The notes: generated from the sequence alone by a model not told the origin. DNA of 64,000 nucleotides from Alexandriicola marinus (GCF_004000435.1 NZ_RBVZ01000001.1:434001-498000), one strand, 5' to 3'. Positions 1 through 8,590 are shown, counted from the first letter of the stretch. Numbers and translations are program-made.

Positions 1-2
1 CG

Positions 3-251
3 CTCCTCGCCTATGCCGCACTCGGGTTCGATTGCGGGCGGTTTCCCGTGAACCAGCAGACCTTGCCGGATTTCGAACGATTTGTCGGCCGGTCGCTGTT
101 GCGGGCCAACGGGATGCCGGATGAAGATATCCCGCTGGTGGCCGATCGCGTGGGCTTCGACGTGGTTTCCCTTGGCATATCGCAGCTTCCGGACGATGAT
201 TTCGTTTATGATGGTGCGGGGAATCTGATCGGTCTCGCCCGTTGTGCCTGA
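3..251 (+). CDS. C-terminal part of an unidentified protein, cut by the left edge
   Basis: The reading frame is already open at the window edge, so the 83 visible residues are the end of a longer protein and the internal GTG at 48 is probably not the real start. I do not recognise the family. The visible part has two cysteines, one in GFDCGRF near its start and one two residues from the C-terminus (ARCA), separated by 70 residues. This resembles, at a longer spacing, the cysteine-bracketed modules of the next two genes, but the similarity is weak. It ends 22 bases before the five-repeat protein and is probably an accessory gene between nuoD and nuoE. Confidence 0.6.
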   Translation, partial: LLAYAALGFDCGRFPVNQQTLPDFERFVGRSLLRANGMPDEDIPLVADRVGFDVVSLGISQLPDDDFVYDGAGNLIGLARCA

Positions 252-261
252 TTGTGCCTGA
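242..261 (+). repeat. Perfect 10-base tandem duplication over a stop codon
   Basis: The unit TTGTGCCTGA occurs twice in direct succession. The first copy contains the TGA stop (249-251) of the partial upstream gene, so that stop is duplicated. This looks like a recent slippage or short duplication. It lies 12 bases before the start of the five-repeat protein. Confidence 0.85.
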
Positions 262-273
262 TGGAGTCGCCCT

Positions 274-1449
274 ATGATCAAGTTCTTTTCCCACGCATCC
301 CGGATCGCCGGCCTGAGCATTCTTGCGATGCCCGCCGCGGCTGAAATCGCCCCCGCCGACATGGCGGGCCTTCTGCGCGAGGCCGAGTGTCGCGTTGACG
401 CGGCCAGCCTCCAGTCGATTGCCGAAGACAGGGGCCTTGATGCGGACGAGGTGCAGGACGCGGTTCAGAATCTCTTTGCTCTCGGGGCTTCGCGGGTGGC
501 CGAAGATGGCGCGGTCGAGCTGGCCCCGGCCTATTGCGGGCTGTTCGCGGCAGACACGGTCGAGGAGGTCCTGATCGCGGGGCTGCGTCTGAACGGATGC
601 CGGATGGGCGAATCCACGGCCGAAGGCCTGCTGGCGCCGCTGGGGCTTGACCGGACGAACACGACGCCCGCAGTCGAGGCGCTGGTTGCGCGCGGCGATG
701 CCCAGCTGATTGACGACTCCATTCTGATCCTGTCGCCCGAAGTCTGTGACGGGGCAGGGACGGAGGCCGGCGTCGATCCGGGCTCCGACATTCTGGCGAC
801 GATCCTCGATCTCGCGGGGGCCAATGGCTGTCGGATCACGGAAGAGGTCGCCGAAACGGGCTTTGCCGCCGCGGGCATCAGTATCTCCGAGGCCGAAGAG
901 GTCGCCGAAGAGATGATCGCCGCGGGCCAGGCGCGGTTCATGTCCGATGTGTTCGAGATCTTGCCGCCGCTTTGCATCGCGGCCGAGGGCACGGCGCCGC
1001 CGCCGCCCGCATCCTCCGATCTCGTGGCGATGCGCAACCCCGACTGGCCCGCGTTCCTCGCGCTGTTCTCGGGCTATGGCTGCGCCATGACATATGAACA
1101 GGCCGTGATGATGGGGCCTGAATTCGGGCTTGATATCCGGGCCGCCGACGAACTGGCCGATCAGCTGATGGATGCGGGCCTTGCCTCTGAAGGGGGCGAT
1201 TTCCTGATCCTCGATCCGTCTGTCTGCGCCCCCGGGCCCGAGAGTGCTCTGAACAGCCTCAAACTGGATCTCATGATCGAAATGGTTGCCCGGGATTGCA
1301 CGGCCTCTCTGCTCGATCTGACCCAATGGGCGGCCGAGACGGGTGACGACCGGATGCTGGCGCAACGGGCGATTTCGGCGCTGTTGCGCGAAGACCGGCT
1401 CGTGCAGGACAGCCTCGCCCTTGTGCTGGACCATCCGGACTGCCGATAG
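274..1449 (+). CDS. Secreted protein with five cysteine-bracketed tandem repeats
   Basis: A 391-residue protein with an N-terminal signal-like segment (cleavage near residue 23). The rest holds five diverged repeats. Each begins at a cysteine, runs through two predicted helices, and closes with a short hydrophobic strand and a second cysteine. The pairs are 39/88, 109/158, 186/234, 270/318 and 342/390, so spacing is always 48 or 49 residues, suggesting one disulfide per module in the periplasm. The shared pattern is GC, then a helix, a small-residue turn, a second helix, A-x-G, then L-x-P-x-x-C. GGAG lies upstream of the ATG at 274. The family is unknown to me. Position between nuoD (inferred to lie left of the window) and nuoE suggests a link to complex I, which is inference only. 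Confidence 0.75.
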   Translation: MIKFFSHASRIAGLSILAMPAAAEIAPADMAGLLREAECRVDAASLQSIAEDRGLDADEVQDAVQNLFALGASRVAEDGAVELAPAYCGLFAADTVEEVLIAGLRLNGCRMGESTAEGLLAPLGLDRTNTTPAVEALVARGDAQLIDDSILILSPEVCDGAGTEAGVDPGSDILATILDLAGANGCRITEEVAETGFAAAGISISEAEEVAEEMIAAGQARFMSDVFEILPPLCIAAEGTAPPPPASSDLVAMRNPDWPAFLALFSGYGCAMTYEQAVMMGPEFGLDIRAADELADQLMDAGLASEGGDFLILDPSVCAPGPESALNSLKLDLMIEMVARDCTASLLDLTQWAAETGDDRMLAQRAISALLREDRLVQDSLALVLDHPDCR

Positions 1450-1543
1450 CTGCGACCAAATCCGGTCTGGCACCTGCCGGCTGGCATGGTATCAAGGAAA
1501 CGTCCGGGCGGAGACGCCCGCAACGCGACCGAAAGAGTTCAAG

Positions 1544-1879
1544 ATGACCCTGTTTCGTACCTCCGGAATCCCGTTTCTCTTTGCCGCCATCGCGCTTGCA
1601 GGCTGCACGTCGCTGTCTCCGGAAGACATCGTTGTCGGCCCGGGCGAGGTGGCAAATCCGGCCCCCGTGGTCGAACCCGATCCGCCCGAGGTGCGCCTTG
1701 TCTCCGCGATCGAGGAGCAGGGCTGCGTCCTGACCGCCGCCAATGTCGAAACCATCCTGCTGGCCGCCAGCCTTACACAGGCCGAACTGGCCGAGATCAC
1801 GCCGCGTCTGGCTGATGCGGGCCGGGTCGAGGTCGTGGGCAGCGGGGCAATCCGCGTCAACACCGAGGCCTGCGCATGA
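1544..1879 (+). CDS. Small lipoprotein with one copy of the same cysteine module
   Basis: The start is set at the ATG of MTLFRTSG because it gives a signal peptide with lipobox ALAGC (lipidated Cys21). The protein has 111 residues. After a proline-rich linker (residues 30-50) it carries one module, Cys61 to Cys110, with the same 49-residue spacing and helix-helix-strand layout as the five modules of the preceding gene. It is probably a membrane-tethered single-module relative of that protein. Its TGA overlaps the ATG of the next 40-codon gene (ATGA). The longer upstream reading frame overlaps the preceding gene and lacks a signal peptide. Confidence 0.75.
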   Translation: MTLFRTSGIPFLFAAIALAGCTSLSPEDIVVGPGEVANPAPVVEPDPPEVRLVSAIEEQGCVLTAANVETILLAASLTQAELAEITPRLADAGRVEVVGSGAIRVNTEACA

Positions 1880-1998
1880 TCGCGATCTTCGGGATCGTGC
1901 CCGGACTGCTTGTCATGACCGGCTTTGGGCTTCATACGGTGCCCCTGATCGTCCTGATTGGCGCGACTGGCGCCGCAATTCTAACCGGAACGTCCTGA
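1876..1998 (+). CDS. 40-residue hydrophobic micro-protein before nuoE
   Basis: A 40-codon open frame begins with an ATG that overlaps the stop of the lipoprotein (ATGA) and ends with a TGA that overlaps the ATG of nuoE (TGATG). The product is almost wholly hydrophobic ([14 protein letters not shown], then [19 protein letters not shown]) and could form one or two short membrane segments. Overlaps at both ends make translation likely, if only to couple nuoE to the upstream genes. No family is recognised. Confidence 0.6.
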   Translation: MIAIFGIVPGLLVMTGFGLHTVPLIVLIGATGAAILTGTS

Positions 1999-3125
1999 TG
2001 CTTCGCAGACTTCACGCCGACCAACCCGACAGCTTTGCCTTCACCCCCGATAACGAGGCCTGGGCCCGCGCCCAGATCGCCAAATATCCCGAGGGGCGGC
2101 AGGCCAGCGCGATCATCCCGCTTCTGTGGCGGGCGCAGGAACAGGAAGGCTGGCTCAGCCGGCCTGCCATCGAACATGTGGCAAGCATGCTCGATCTGGC
2201 CTATATTCGCGCGCTCGAGGTGGCGACGTTTTATTTCATGTTCCAGCTCAAGCCCGTCGGATCGGTGGCCAATGTCCAGATCTGCGGCACGCTGAGCTGC
2301 ATGATCTGCGGCGCCGAGGATCTGGTCGGCCTGTGCAAGGAAAAGATCGCGGCCAAGCCGCACACATTGTCCGCCGACGGTAAGTTCAGCTGGGAAGAGG
2401 TCGAATGCCTCGGGGCCTGTTCCAATGCGCCCATGGCCCAGATCGGCAAGGATTATTACGAGGATCTGACGGTCGAGAGTCTTGGCCGTATCCTTGACGA
2501 AATGGCCGAAGGCAAGGTGCCGACGCCCGGCCCGCAGAACGGACGCTACGCGTCCGAGCCTGCCTCGGGCCTTACCAGCCTGACGGAGTGGGAAAGCGAC
2601 AAGCTGCCGGCCAACGCCTCCGTCACGCTGGCCACCGAGGTCGGTGACACGCTCAAGCGGATCGACGGGACCGAGGTTCCGCTGGTCGCACCATGGACCG
2701 GGCCGAACGCGGGCGAGATGGCCCGGGCGAATGCCAGCGCCCACGGCGACCCCGTTCAGCATGCCGCAGAGCCCGCCGCGCGTGAAAAGGCACCCCGCCC
2801 GGCACCCGAGCCGGCCGCGACCGAGATGCCCAAACCCGCGAAGCCGGCCCCATCTGCGGCCGAGCCCGCAGCCCCCGTGACCGAGAGCGAGCCCGCCCGG
2901 CTTGATTCGCCCAAAGGTGGCACAGCTGACGATCTGAAGCGGATCACGGGCGTCGGACCAAAGCTGGAAGGCGTTCTCAACGAACTGGGGTTCTGGCACT
3001 TCGATCAGATCGCGCAATGGGGCCCCGCCGAGGTGGAATGGGTCGATGCGCGGCTGAAATTCAAGGGCCGCATCACCCGAGACGACTGGATCGCCCAGGC
3101 GCGAAAACTGGCAAGTGAGGGGTAA
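1998..3125 (+). CDS. nuoE: NADH-quinone oxidoreductase subunit E with C-terminal HhH-like extension
   Basis: This is the 24-kDa subunit of the complex I NADH module, at the cytoplasmic tip. The [2Fe-2S] N1a ligands are visible as C-x4-C (Cys96, Cys101) and C-x3-C (Cys137, Cys141, in ECLGAC). The ATG at 1998 overlaps the stop of the micro-gene and replaces a far-upstream start that would run through other genes. At 375 residues it is about twice the usual length: residues 170 to about 305 are Ala/Pro/Glu-rich, and 308-375 form a domain with the TGVGPKLEG helix-hairpin-helix signature. The next gene carries the same domain. The catalytic part is certain; the extension's role is unknown. Confidence 0.95.
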   Translation: MLRRLHADQPDSFAFTPDNEAWARAQIAKYPEGRQASAIIPLLWRAQEQEGWLSRPAIEHVASMLDLAYIRALEVATFYFMFQLKPVGSVANVQICGTLSCMICGAEDLVGLCKEKIAAKPHTLSADGKFSWEEVECLGACSNAPMAQIGKDYYEDLTVESLGRILDEMAEGKVPTPGPQNGRYASEPASGLTSLTEWESDKLPANASVTLATEVGDTLKRIDGTEVPLVAPWTGPNAGEMARANASAHGDPVQHAAEPAAREKAPRPAPEPAATEMPKPAKPAPSAAEPAAPVTESEPARLDSPKGGTADDLKRITGVGPKLEGVLNELGFWHFDQIAQWGPAEVEWVDARLKFKGRITRDDWIAQARKLASEG

Positions 3126-3252
3126 AGCCGGCCCGCGTCTTGATCAACGTGACGATTTGTTATGCCTGTGTACGATTTTCGATTATGAATGGCGTCATAA
3201 AGCCGCAGTAAGTGGAGCGGTGCCAGTCAAGACCGACAAGGGAGAGTAGAAG

Positions 3253-3948
3253 ATGGCGGAACCAGCTGGAAACCTGAGGTGCACGATCACCTGTTGGCTG
3301 ATCGGTTTACTGGTCGGGATACTCGCGATTGTCCTGCTGCGTCTGATCGGGGACCTCTCGTGGCCCGGCGCGATCTTCACCGGCGGATTGCTGTTCGTGG
3401 TGCTTGGCGCGCTTCTGAGCGTGATCCTGTGCAGACCGCTGCCCACGCTCGAAGAGGTGCAGGCCCGGCATGCCCGGACAACGACCGTCAGTTCGAGCAA
3501 GCCCGCCGCTGCGGCTGCCGCACCCGTTGCGACACAAGAACCGGCCCCCGCGCCTGAACCGGCACCTGCGCCGGCGCCTGTGGCCGAAACCGCGCCGGAG
3601 CCCGAAACAGCTCCCGCGCCCGCTCCCGCCGAGCCTGAGGCCACAGACCCCCCCGGCGAGGCCGACAAGCCCGAGATGCTGGGCGGACCGCGCGAGGGCG
3701 GGGCCGACAATCTCAAGGAGATCAAGGGTGTCGGACCCAAACTCGAGACGCTGCTCAACAGCATGGGCGTCTATCATTTCGATCAGATAGCATCCTGGAC
3801 TGGCAAGGAAATCGCCTGGGTCGACGCCAACCTCGAAGGGTTCAAGGGGCGGGTGTCCCGGGACAACTGGGTCGATCAGGCCAAGGTCCTTGCGGCCGGT
3901 GGCGATACTGAATTTTCGAAGCGCGTGGAGGATGGCGACGTCTACTGA
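3253..3948 (+). CDS. Two-TM membrane protein with the same HhH-like C-terminal domain as NuoE
   Basis: A 231-residue protein. Residues 13-30 and 38-59 are probable membrane segments. A low-complexity Ala/Pro/Glu linker follows (about 78-140). Residues 150-231 form a domain closely similar to the end of NuoE: DNLKEIKGVGPKLETLL, then YHFDQIASW and WVDANL. The domain resembles the helix-hairpin-helix group annotated as a predicted 5' nuclease-like H3TH domain (COG3743). Here it may serve as a protein-binding module rather than an enzyme. GGGAGAG precedes the ATG. The 127 bases upstream are relatively AT-rich and could hold an internal promoter. Confidence 0.8.
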   Translation: MAEPAGNLRCTITCWLIGLLVGILAIVLLRLIGDLSWPGAIFTGGLLFVVLGALLSVILCRPLPTLEEVQARHARTTTVSSSKPAAAAAAPVATQEPAPAPEPAPAPAPVAETAPEPETAPAPAPAEPEATDPPGEADKPEMLGGPREGGADNLKEIKGVGPKLETLLNSMGVYHFDQIASWTGKEIAWVDANLEGFKGRVSRDNWVDQAKVLAAGGDTEFSKRVEDGDVY

Positions 3949-3974
3949 CGTCGTCGCCCCGAGACGGAGAACGG

Positions 3975-4193
3975 ATGAAATCCGATCGGGACAAGGCCAA
4001 GGAACAGGCAAGGGCAGGGCGTCGCGCTGCCCTTGTTGTCGTGGGCAGCGGCATATTCTGGATCGCGGCCATGTGGCTTGGCCCGCAACTCGGCCTGACC
4101 CAGCGCGTGCGCGCGCTATTTGATCTGATGGCTTTGGCGGGTTTCGGCCTTGGCCTCTGGATGACATACCAAGCTTGGCGTATAGGCCAGTAA
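3975..4193 (+). CDS. Small two-TM protein, DUF5337-like
   Basis: A 72-residue protein with a charged N-terminus (MKSDRDKAKEQARAGRR) and two hydrophobic segments (about 18-36 and 48-66). Its size, layout and position just before nuoF fit the small Rhodobacteraceae family I recall as DUF5337; this was not checked by search. The stop lies 48 bases before nuoF, with GAGGCAAGAG as the nuoF ribosome-binding site. Function is unknown; a small membrane accessory or assembly factor for complex I is possible. Confidence 0.7.
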   Translation: MKSDRDKAKEQARAGRRAALVVVGSGIFWIAAMWLGPQLGLTQRVRALFDLMALAGFGLGLWMTYQAWRIGQ

Positions 4194-4241
4194 ATGACCC
4201 AACCCGGGCGCACGACGCCCGGCTCGTAAAGAGGCAAGAGA

Positions 4242-5528
4242 ATGCTCAAGGACCAGGACCGGATCTTCACCAACCTCTACGGCATGCATGACCGTTCGCT
4301 CGCCGGAGCGAAGGCGCGCGGCCATTGGGACGGCACGAAGGAGATCCTCACCAAGGGCCGCGACTGGATCGTCGACGAGATGAAGGCCTCCGGCCTGCGC
4401 GGCCGTGGCGGGGCGGGGTTTCCCACGGGTCTGAAATGGTCCTTCATGCCCAAGGAATCCGATGGTCGCCCGTCCTATCTTGTCGTGAATGCCGACGAAT
4501 CGGAGCCCGGCACCTGCAAGGACCGCGAGATCATGCGCCATGATCCCCACACCCTTGTCGAAGGCTGCCTGATCGCATCCTTCGCGATGCAGGCCCATGC
4601 CTGTTATATCTACATCCGCGGCGAATATATCCGCGAGAAAGAGGCCCTTCAGGCTGCCATCGACGAGGCCTATGACGCGGGCCTGATCGGCAAGAACGCC
4701 TGCGGCTCTGGCTATGATTTCGACCTCTACCTGCATCACGGCGCCGGCGCGTATATCTGCGGCGAGGAAACCGCGCTTCTGGAGAGCCTCGAAGGCAAGA
4801 AGGGCATGCCCCGGATGAAGCCGCCGTTCCCGGCGGGTGCGGGCCTCTATGGCTGCCCCACGACGGTGAACAACGTCGAATCGATTGCCGTCGTGCCGAC
4901 GATCCTGCGGCGCGGCGCATCGTGGTTCTCGGGCTTTGGCCGGCAGAACAACGCGGGCACCAAGGTCTTTGCGATCTCGGGTCACGTGAACAACCCCTGC
5001 GTCGTCGAGGAAGAGATGTCGATCTCCTTCGAGGAACTGATCGAAAAGCATTGCGGCGGCATTCGCGGCGGCTGGGGCAATCTCAAGGCGGTGATCCCGG
5101 GTGGCTCGTCCGTGCCCTGCGTGCGCGGCGAGAACATGAAAGACGCGATCATGGATTTCGATTACCTGCGCGGCGAGCTGGGGTCCGGCCTCGGCACGGC
5201 GGCGGTGATCGTGATGGACAACTCGGTCGATATCATCAAGGCGATCTGGCGGCTGTCGGCCTTCTACAAGCACGAAAGCTGCGGCCAGTGCACGCCCTGC
5301 CGCGAAGGCACCGGCTGGATGATGCGCGTGATGGACCGTCTGGTGAAGGGCGAGGCCGCCGTCGAAGAGATCGACATGCTGTTCGACGTGACCAAGCAGG
5401 TCGAAGGCCACACGATCTGTGCGCTTGGGGATGCGGCCGCATGGCCGATCCAGGGCCTGATCCGCAACTTCCGCGACGAGATCGAGGATCGTATCCGCCA
5501 CAAGCGCGGTCCGATCGCGGCGGAGTGA
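4242..5528 (+). CDS. nuoF: NADH-quinone oxidoreductase subunit F (FMN/NADH-binding)
   Basis: This 428-residue, 51-kDa subunit oxidises NADH, holds FMN and passes electrons to [4Fe-4S] cluster N3 at the tip of complex I. The nucleotide and flavin segment [13 protein letters not shown] is present near residues 52-64. The N3 ligands are Cys347, Cys350 and Cys353 ([12 protein letters not shown]) and Cys393 (CALGD). The length is normal for the family. The stop overlaps the GTG start of the following DUF3291-like gene (GTGA). Confidence 0.98.
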   Translation: MLKDQDRIFTNLYGMHDRSLAGAKARGHWDGTKEILTKGRDWIVDEMKASGLRGRGGAGFPTGLKWSFMPKESDGRPSYLVVNADESEPGTCKDREIMRHDPHTLVEGCLIASFAMQAHACYIYIRGEYIREKEALQAAIDEAYDAGLIGKNACGSGYDFDLYLHHGAGAYICGEETALLESLEGKKGMPRMKPPFPAGAGLYGCPTTVNNVESIAVVPTILRRGASWFSGFGRQNNAGTKVFAISGHVNNPCVVEEEMSISFEELIEKHCGGIRGGWGNLKAVIPGGSSVPCVRGENMKDAIMDFDYLRGELGSGLGTAAVIVMDNSVDIIKAIWRLSAFYKHESCGQCTPCREGTGWMMRVMDRLVKGEAAVEEIDMLFDVTKQVEGHTICALGDAAAWPIQGLIRNFRDEIEDRIRHKRGPIAAE

Positions 5529-5980
5529 CAGCCGCGCGGCATATTGCGCATTTCAATTGGGGCAAGCTGAGGGCGCCTGTCGGCGACCCTCGCGTCGCAG
5601 GATTTGTTGACGCCGTGGGCCGCGTCAACGCCATCGCCGAACGATCGCCGGGCTTCGTCTGGCGCCACGGGGACGAGATGGCCGGGGCCGTGTCGATCGG
5701 CTGGCCGCTTTTTGCTCGGGATGACAGGGTCGTCGCCTCCTTCTCGGTCTGGGAGAGGCCCGACGATCTGAGGTCGTTCGTCTACAACACGGTTCACGGC
5801 GCGTTCTTTCGCCGTCGTGAGGAATGGTTCGAGCCTGGAACGCGGGTGAACTACGCGCTGTGGTGGATCGCGCCGGGCCACGTCCCGAAGATGGCCGAGG
5901 CAAGGGATCGGGTCGACCGGCTTGTGTCCGATGGGCCGAGCGAGACGGTTTTCACCTTCGATCAGCTGGGCACCGCCTGA
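5525..5980 (+). CDS. DUF3291-like protein, first of three tandem copies
   Basis: A 151-residue cytoplasmic protein, translated from a GTG that overlaps the nuoF stop (GTGA). It shows the DUF3291 pattern: [12 protein letters not shown] at the start, [31 protein letters not shown] and [10 protein letters not shown]. Families with this layout adopt a ferredoxin-like fold related to ABM (antibiotic biosynthesis monooxygenase) proteins, but no activity is established. Two more copies follow at 6835 and 7406, before nuoG. Its stop overlaps the next ATG by one base. Confidence 0.8.
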   Translation: MTAARHIAHFNWGKLRAPVGDPRVAGFVDAVGRVNAIAERSPGFVWRHGDEMAGAVSIGWPLFARDDRVVASFSVWERPDDLRSFVYNTVHGAFFRRREEWFEPGTRVNYALWWIAPGHVPKMAEARDRVDRLVSDGPSETVFTFDQLGTA

Positions 5981-6354
5981 TGAAGCGGGCCCTGTTCGCC
6001 CTCCTGCCTGTGCCGCTGGCCGCACTCGCGGCCTGCGTCTCATCCGATCAGCGCGTTGATACGCCGGACGGTCCCGTTCTCGTGGTTGCGGACGACACGC
6101 TGGCCTGGTTTACCGCCGTGGTCGTCGATGGTGTCGAGGTTTCACCCTTTCCCGAGATCGGTGGCCTTCTCGTCCTTGATCCCGAGGGCGCGCCGCTGGC
6201 CTTGGGCGAGCGGAGCCGCGCCGAAATTGCGCTTGAACGTTATTGCGGTGCCCCGGTCGCGGACCTGTCTTATCGCGGCTTCGGCGAAGACGGCCTGTCG
6301 ACATGGTCGTCGGCGCCATGCGTTGACGCCTCTGTTCCGGCTGCCCCCCCATGA
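5980..6354 (+). CDS. Small lipoprotein in the nuo operon
   Basis: The ATG at 5980 overlaps the previous TGA (TGATG) and gives a signal peptide with lipobox ALAAC (lipidated Cys19). The 124-residue product has a beta-rich mature part and two more cysteines (about residues 88 and 115), which could form a disulfide. The family is not recognised. It overlaps the next lipoprotein gene by four bases, so the two are probably co-translated and may act together at the outer membrane or in the periplasm. Confidence 0.65.
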   Translation: MKRALFALLPVPLAALAACVSSDQRVDTPDGPVLVVADDTLAWFTAVVVDGVEVSPFPEIGGLLVLDPEGAPLALGERSRAEIALERYCGAPVADLSYRGFGEDGLSTWSSAPCVDASVPAAPP

Positions 6355-6800
6355 GGATCACGGCAATGCTCGGGGTGCTCCTCGCGGCCTGTGTTCCGGC
6401 GACCGATCCCCCGGGCAACCTCGCACCAGCGCCGATGCAATTGCGCGACGGTGTCACGGTCACCGTCGAGGGTCAGGCGCTGGAAGTCCGGCGCACGCTT
6501 TACCGCTGGGTGCGTCCTTCGGCGGCCGAGATTCAGCCCGACGGCACATTGGTCCAGCCCCCATCCCCGGCAGCGGGAGAATTCTCGGATGGCGTGCCCG
6601 CGATCGCCATCGACGGCCTGACGCCCGGCCCGGGCGATTACGAGACGGCCTTGTCCGCGATTCTGCTGGCCTGCGGTTTCAGGGATGCCGGGGACGCGGT
6701 GGGGCGCGGCGGTCTTCAGGGCGATGTCGCGGCCTATGCGCCGCAGGACCCACGGACATTCTATATCCGTCTTGAAACCTGCCCGGCCCTCGACGGCTGA
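6351..6800 (+). CDS. Second small lipoprotein in the nuo operon
   Basis: A 149-residue protein starting in an ATGA overlap with the preceding lipoprotein. The short signal peptide MRITAMLGVLLAAC ends in a good lipobox (lipidated Cys14). The mature part includes a segment VTVTVEGQALEVRRTLYRW and two cysteines (in LLACGF and LETCPAL). I do not recognise a family. It lies between the first two DUF3291-like genes. Confidence 0.65.
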   Translation: MRITAMLGVLLAACVPATDPPGNLAPAPMQLRDGVTVTVEGQALEVRRTLYRWVRPSAAEIQPDGTLVQPPSPAAGEFSDGVPAIAIDGLTPGPGDYETALSAILLACGFRDAGDAVGRGGLQGDVAAYAPQDPRTFYIRLETCPALDG

Positions 6801-6834
6801 GGCGGATCAGTGTCACGAAAAGAAAGGTGCGATC

Positions 6835-7323
6835 ATGTTTGAAGGTCAGGACATTGCAGAGCTGAACATCGGTCGTCTGGTCGCGTCCACGGATGATGCG
6901 CGCGTCGCCGAATTCATGAACGCGCTCGACCGGATCAACGGCATGGGAAAACGGATGCCCGGCTTTGTCTGGATGATGGAAGGATCGGGCGAGCCGGGCA
7001 CAGGCAATACAGAGAACGCGATCGGGGGCGATCCCCAGTTCGTGGCGAACCTCACCGTCTGGGAGGATGTGGCCAGCCTCGAAGCCTTTGCCTTTGGCAC
7101 CGTCCATCGGCAATTCTACGAACGTCGGCAGGAGTGGTTCGAGATCATGGGGCGCATGCATTTCGTGATGTGGCCCATTGCAAAGGGCCACCGGCCAACC
7201 CTTGACGAAGGGCTCGGCCGGCTGGACGCATTGCAAATCGATGGCGACGGACCGGGTGCCTTCGGCTGGGAATGGGCGCGGGCGCAGGGCCTTGTCCAGC
7301 CGCGCCGCTGCGCCACGCAATGA
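6835..7323 (+). CDS. DUF3291-like protein, second copy
   Basis: A 162-residue paralog of the proteins at 5525 and 7406. It shares IAELNIGRL, MPGFVWMM, LTVWEDVASLEAF, RRQEWFEIMG and MWPIAKGHRP, the last two aligning with the WFEPG and WWxxxGHxP segments of its sisters. The ATG at 6835 is preceded by AAGAAAGG at a suitable distance. An insertion around residues 55-70 (Gly/Glu/Asn-rich) distinguishes it from the other two copies. Role unknown. Confidence 0.8.
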   Translation: MFEGQDIAELNIGRLVASTDDARVAEFMNALDRINGMGKRMPGFVWMMEGSGEPGTGNTENAIGGDPQFVANLTVWEDVASLEAFAFGTVHRQFYERRQEWFEIMGRMHFVMWPIAKGHRPTLDEGLGRLDALQIDGDGPGAFGWEWARAQGLVQPRRCATQ

Positions 7324-7405
7324 TCTGCTCCCTGACCAACCCCCGAGACCCGGTTTGGCACGGGGTAAATCGCGCAGGCCCGACAGGATCGGTGCCCATG
7401 AAGCG

Positions 7406-7888
7406 ATGACCGCAAAGATGCATCTGGCCGAACTGAACTTTGGAACCCTGCGCTACGATTGGGACGATCCCCGCATCGCGCCGTTTCAATCCGTGCTGGG
7501 CAAGGTCGGCGCCATCGCGCAGCGTTGCCCCGGTTTCATCTGGCAGATGGACGAGGACGAGATGGACGCCGCGCAGCGCGATCCCGCAGGGCCATTCGGA
7601 GCCAAGCCCCGGACGGCCTCGACCCTCTCGGTCTGGGCGGATGCGCAAAGCCTGTGGTTCTTTGTCGAACGCTCTGTCCACGGACGGTATCTGCGCCGGG
7701 CCGGGGAATGGTTCGAGCCCGAGGACAGGGGGAATCTCGTTCTGTGGTGGGTGCCCGAGGGCCATCGCCCGGGCCTTGCCGAAGGCATGGCGCGGTTCCG
7801 GCAGCTTCGGAGCCGGGGCCCGTCCGAGGACGCATTCGATTTCGACTGGTTGCGGCAGACAGGCAAATTGCCCGCGCCCACACGGTAA
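7406..7888 (+). CDS. DUF3291-like protein, third copy
   Basis: A 160-residue paralog with MHLAELNFGTLRY, CPGFIWQMDEDE, LSVWADAQSLWFF, RRAGEWFEPED and LWWVPEGHRPG. The start is placed at the ATG at 7406 (MTAKMHL); the ATG at 7418 is an alternative that fits the family equally well. Acidic, without signal peptide, so probably cytoplasmic. Three copies between nuoF and nuoG suggest tandem duplication followed by divergence. Confidence 0.8.
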   Translation: MTAKMHLAELNFGTLRYDWDDPRIAPFQSVLGKVGAIAQRCPGFIWQMDEDEMDAAQRDPAGPFGAKPRTASTLSVWADAQSLWFFVERSVHGRYLRRAGEWFEPEDRGNLVLWWVPEGHRPGLAEGMARFRQLRSRGPSEDAFDFDWLRQTGKLPAPTR

Positions 7889-8013
7889 CACCGCGTTTCA
7901 AAAGGGGCGGAGTTCCGCCTTGGGCGGGGAAACTGCCGGTTTTCCGCCATTGATTAATGGCCGCCCTCTGCCCAACTCGTCGGATAGAGCAAAAAACAAG
8001 AAAAGAGTTGGTT

Positions 8014-8451
8014 ATGAAGGCAGGGCGGCGGCGGAAACTCACATCGATCCGGGCCTATCTGGCGGCTGTGGCCGTCCTGTTCGGGTTTATCGTGATTGCG
8101 GGCGCCACGGCGGCGCGGGCAGAACTGCGTGACGAGCGGCAGATCACCGAGGGGCTGATCGCCACCGCGATCGCCTATGAAATCGGCGACAAATGCGACA
8201 GCCTCGACGCGCGGCTGGTCGCGGGGGTGAATTATCTCTGGTCCCTGCGCCGGCTGGCCAGCGAACTGGGCTATTCCGACGCCGAAATCGACGCCTATGT
8301 CGACGACCGGGCCGAACAGCGCCGGCTCGAGGCGATTGCGCGCGACAGGCTGCGTCGGATGGGCGCGATCGAGGGGCAATGGGAGACCTATTGCACGATC
8401 GGGCGCGCCGAAATCGCCGGCGACAGCCGCATCGGGCGGCTTCTACGCTGA
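8014..8451 (+). CDS. Secreted protein before nuoG, DUF5333-like
   Basis: The ATG at 8014 has AAGAGTTGG just upstream and gives a basic N-terminus plus a signal peptide ending near ATAARA-E (residues 35-36). The 145-residue product is mostly helical after cleavage, with two cysteines (GDKCDSL and TYCTIG) that could pair in the periplasm. Length, exported nature and position before nuoG match the Rhodobacteraceae family I recall as DUF5333; not verified by search. Function unknown. Confidence 0.7.
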   Translation: MKAGRRRKLTSIRAYLAAVAVLFGFIVIAGATAARAELRDERQITEGLIATAIAYEIGDKCDSLDARLVAGVNYLWSLRRLASELGYSDAEIDAYVDDRAEQRRLEAIARDRLRRMGAIEGQWETYCTIGRAEIAGDSRIGRLLR

Positions 8452-8590
8452 GCGATTGGGCTGCGCGCCCGCGGATCGGGAAATTTCATGGCGCACACAG
8501 GTATACCGTCTGGCATCACCCAACCAGCCGCGTTAGAAGGGCGCAAATCGTCCGCGTCCGAGTGCGGACACTGTGAACGCGAGACCTGTC

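Noticed and set aside
48-251. A complete 67-residue protein starting at GTG 48
   Set aside because: The frame is open to the left edge of the window and the residues before the GTG look like continuing protein, so it is treated as the end of a longer gene.
4116-5501. Long minus-strand reading frame (461 codons) opposite nuoF
   Set aside because: It lies fully antisense to a gene with clear motifs. Its composition (Ala, His, Arg, Asp-rich, no domain) is typical of mirror frames in GC-rich genes. The same holds for long frames opposite nuoL, nuoM, coaX/rnj, the helicase, prfC and purF.
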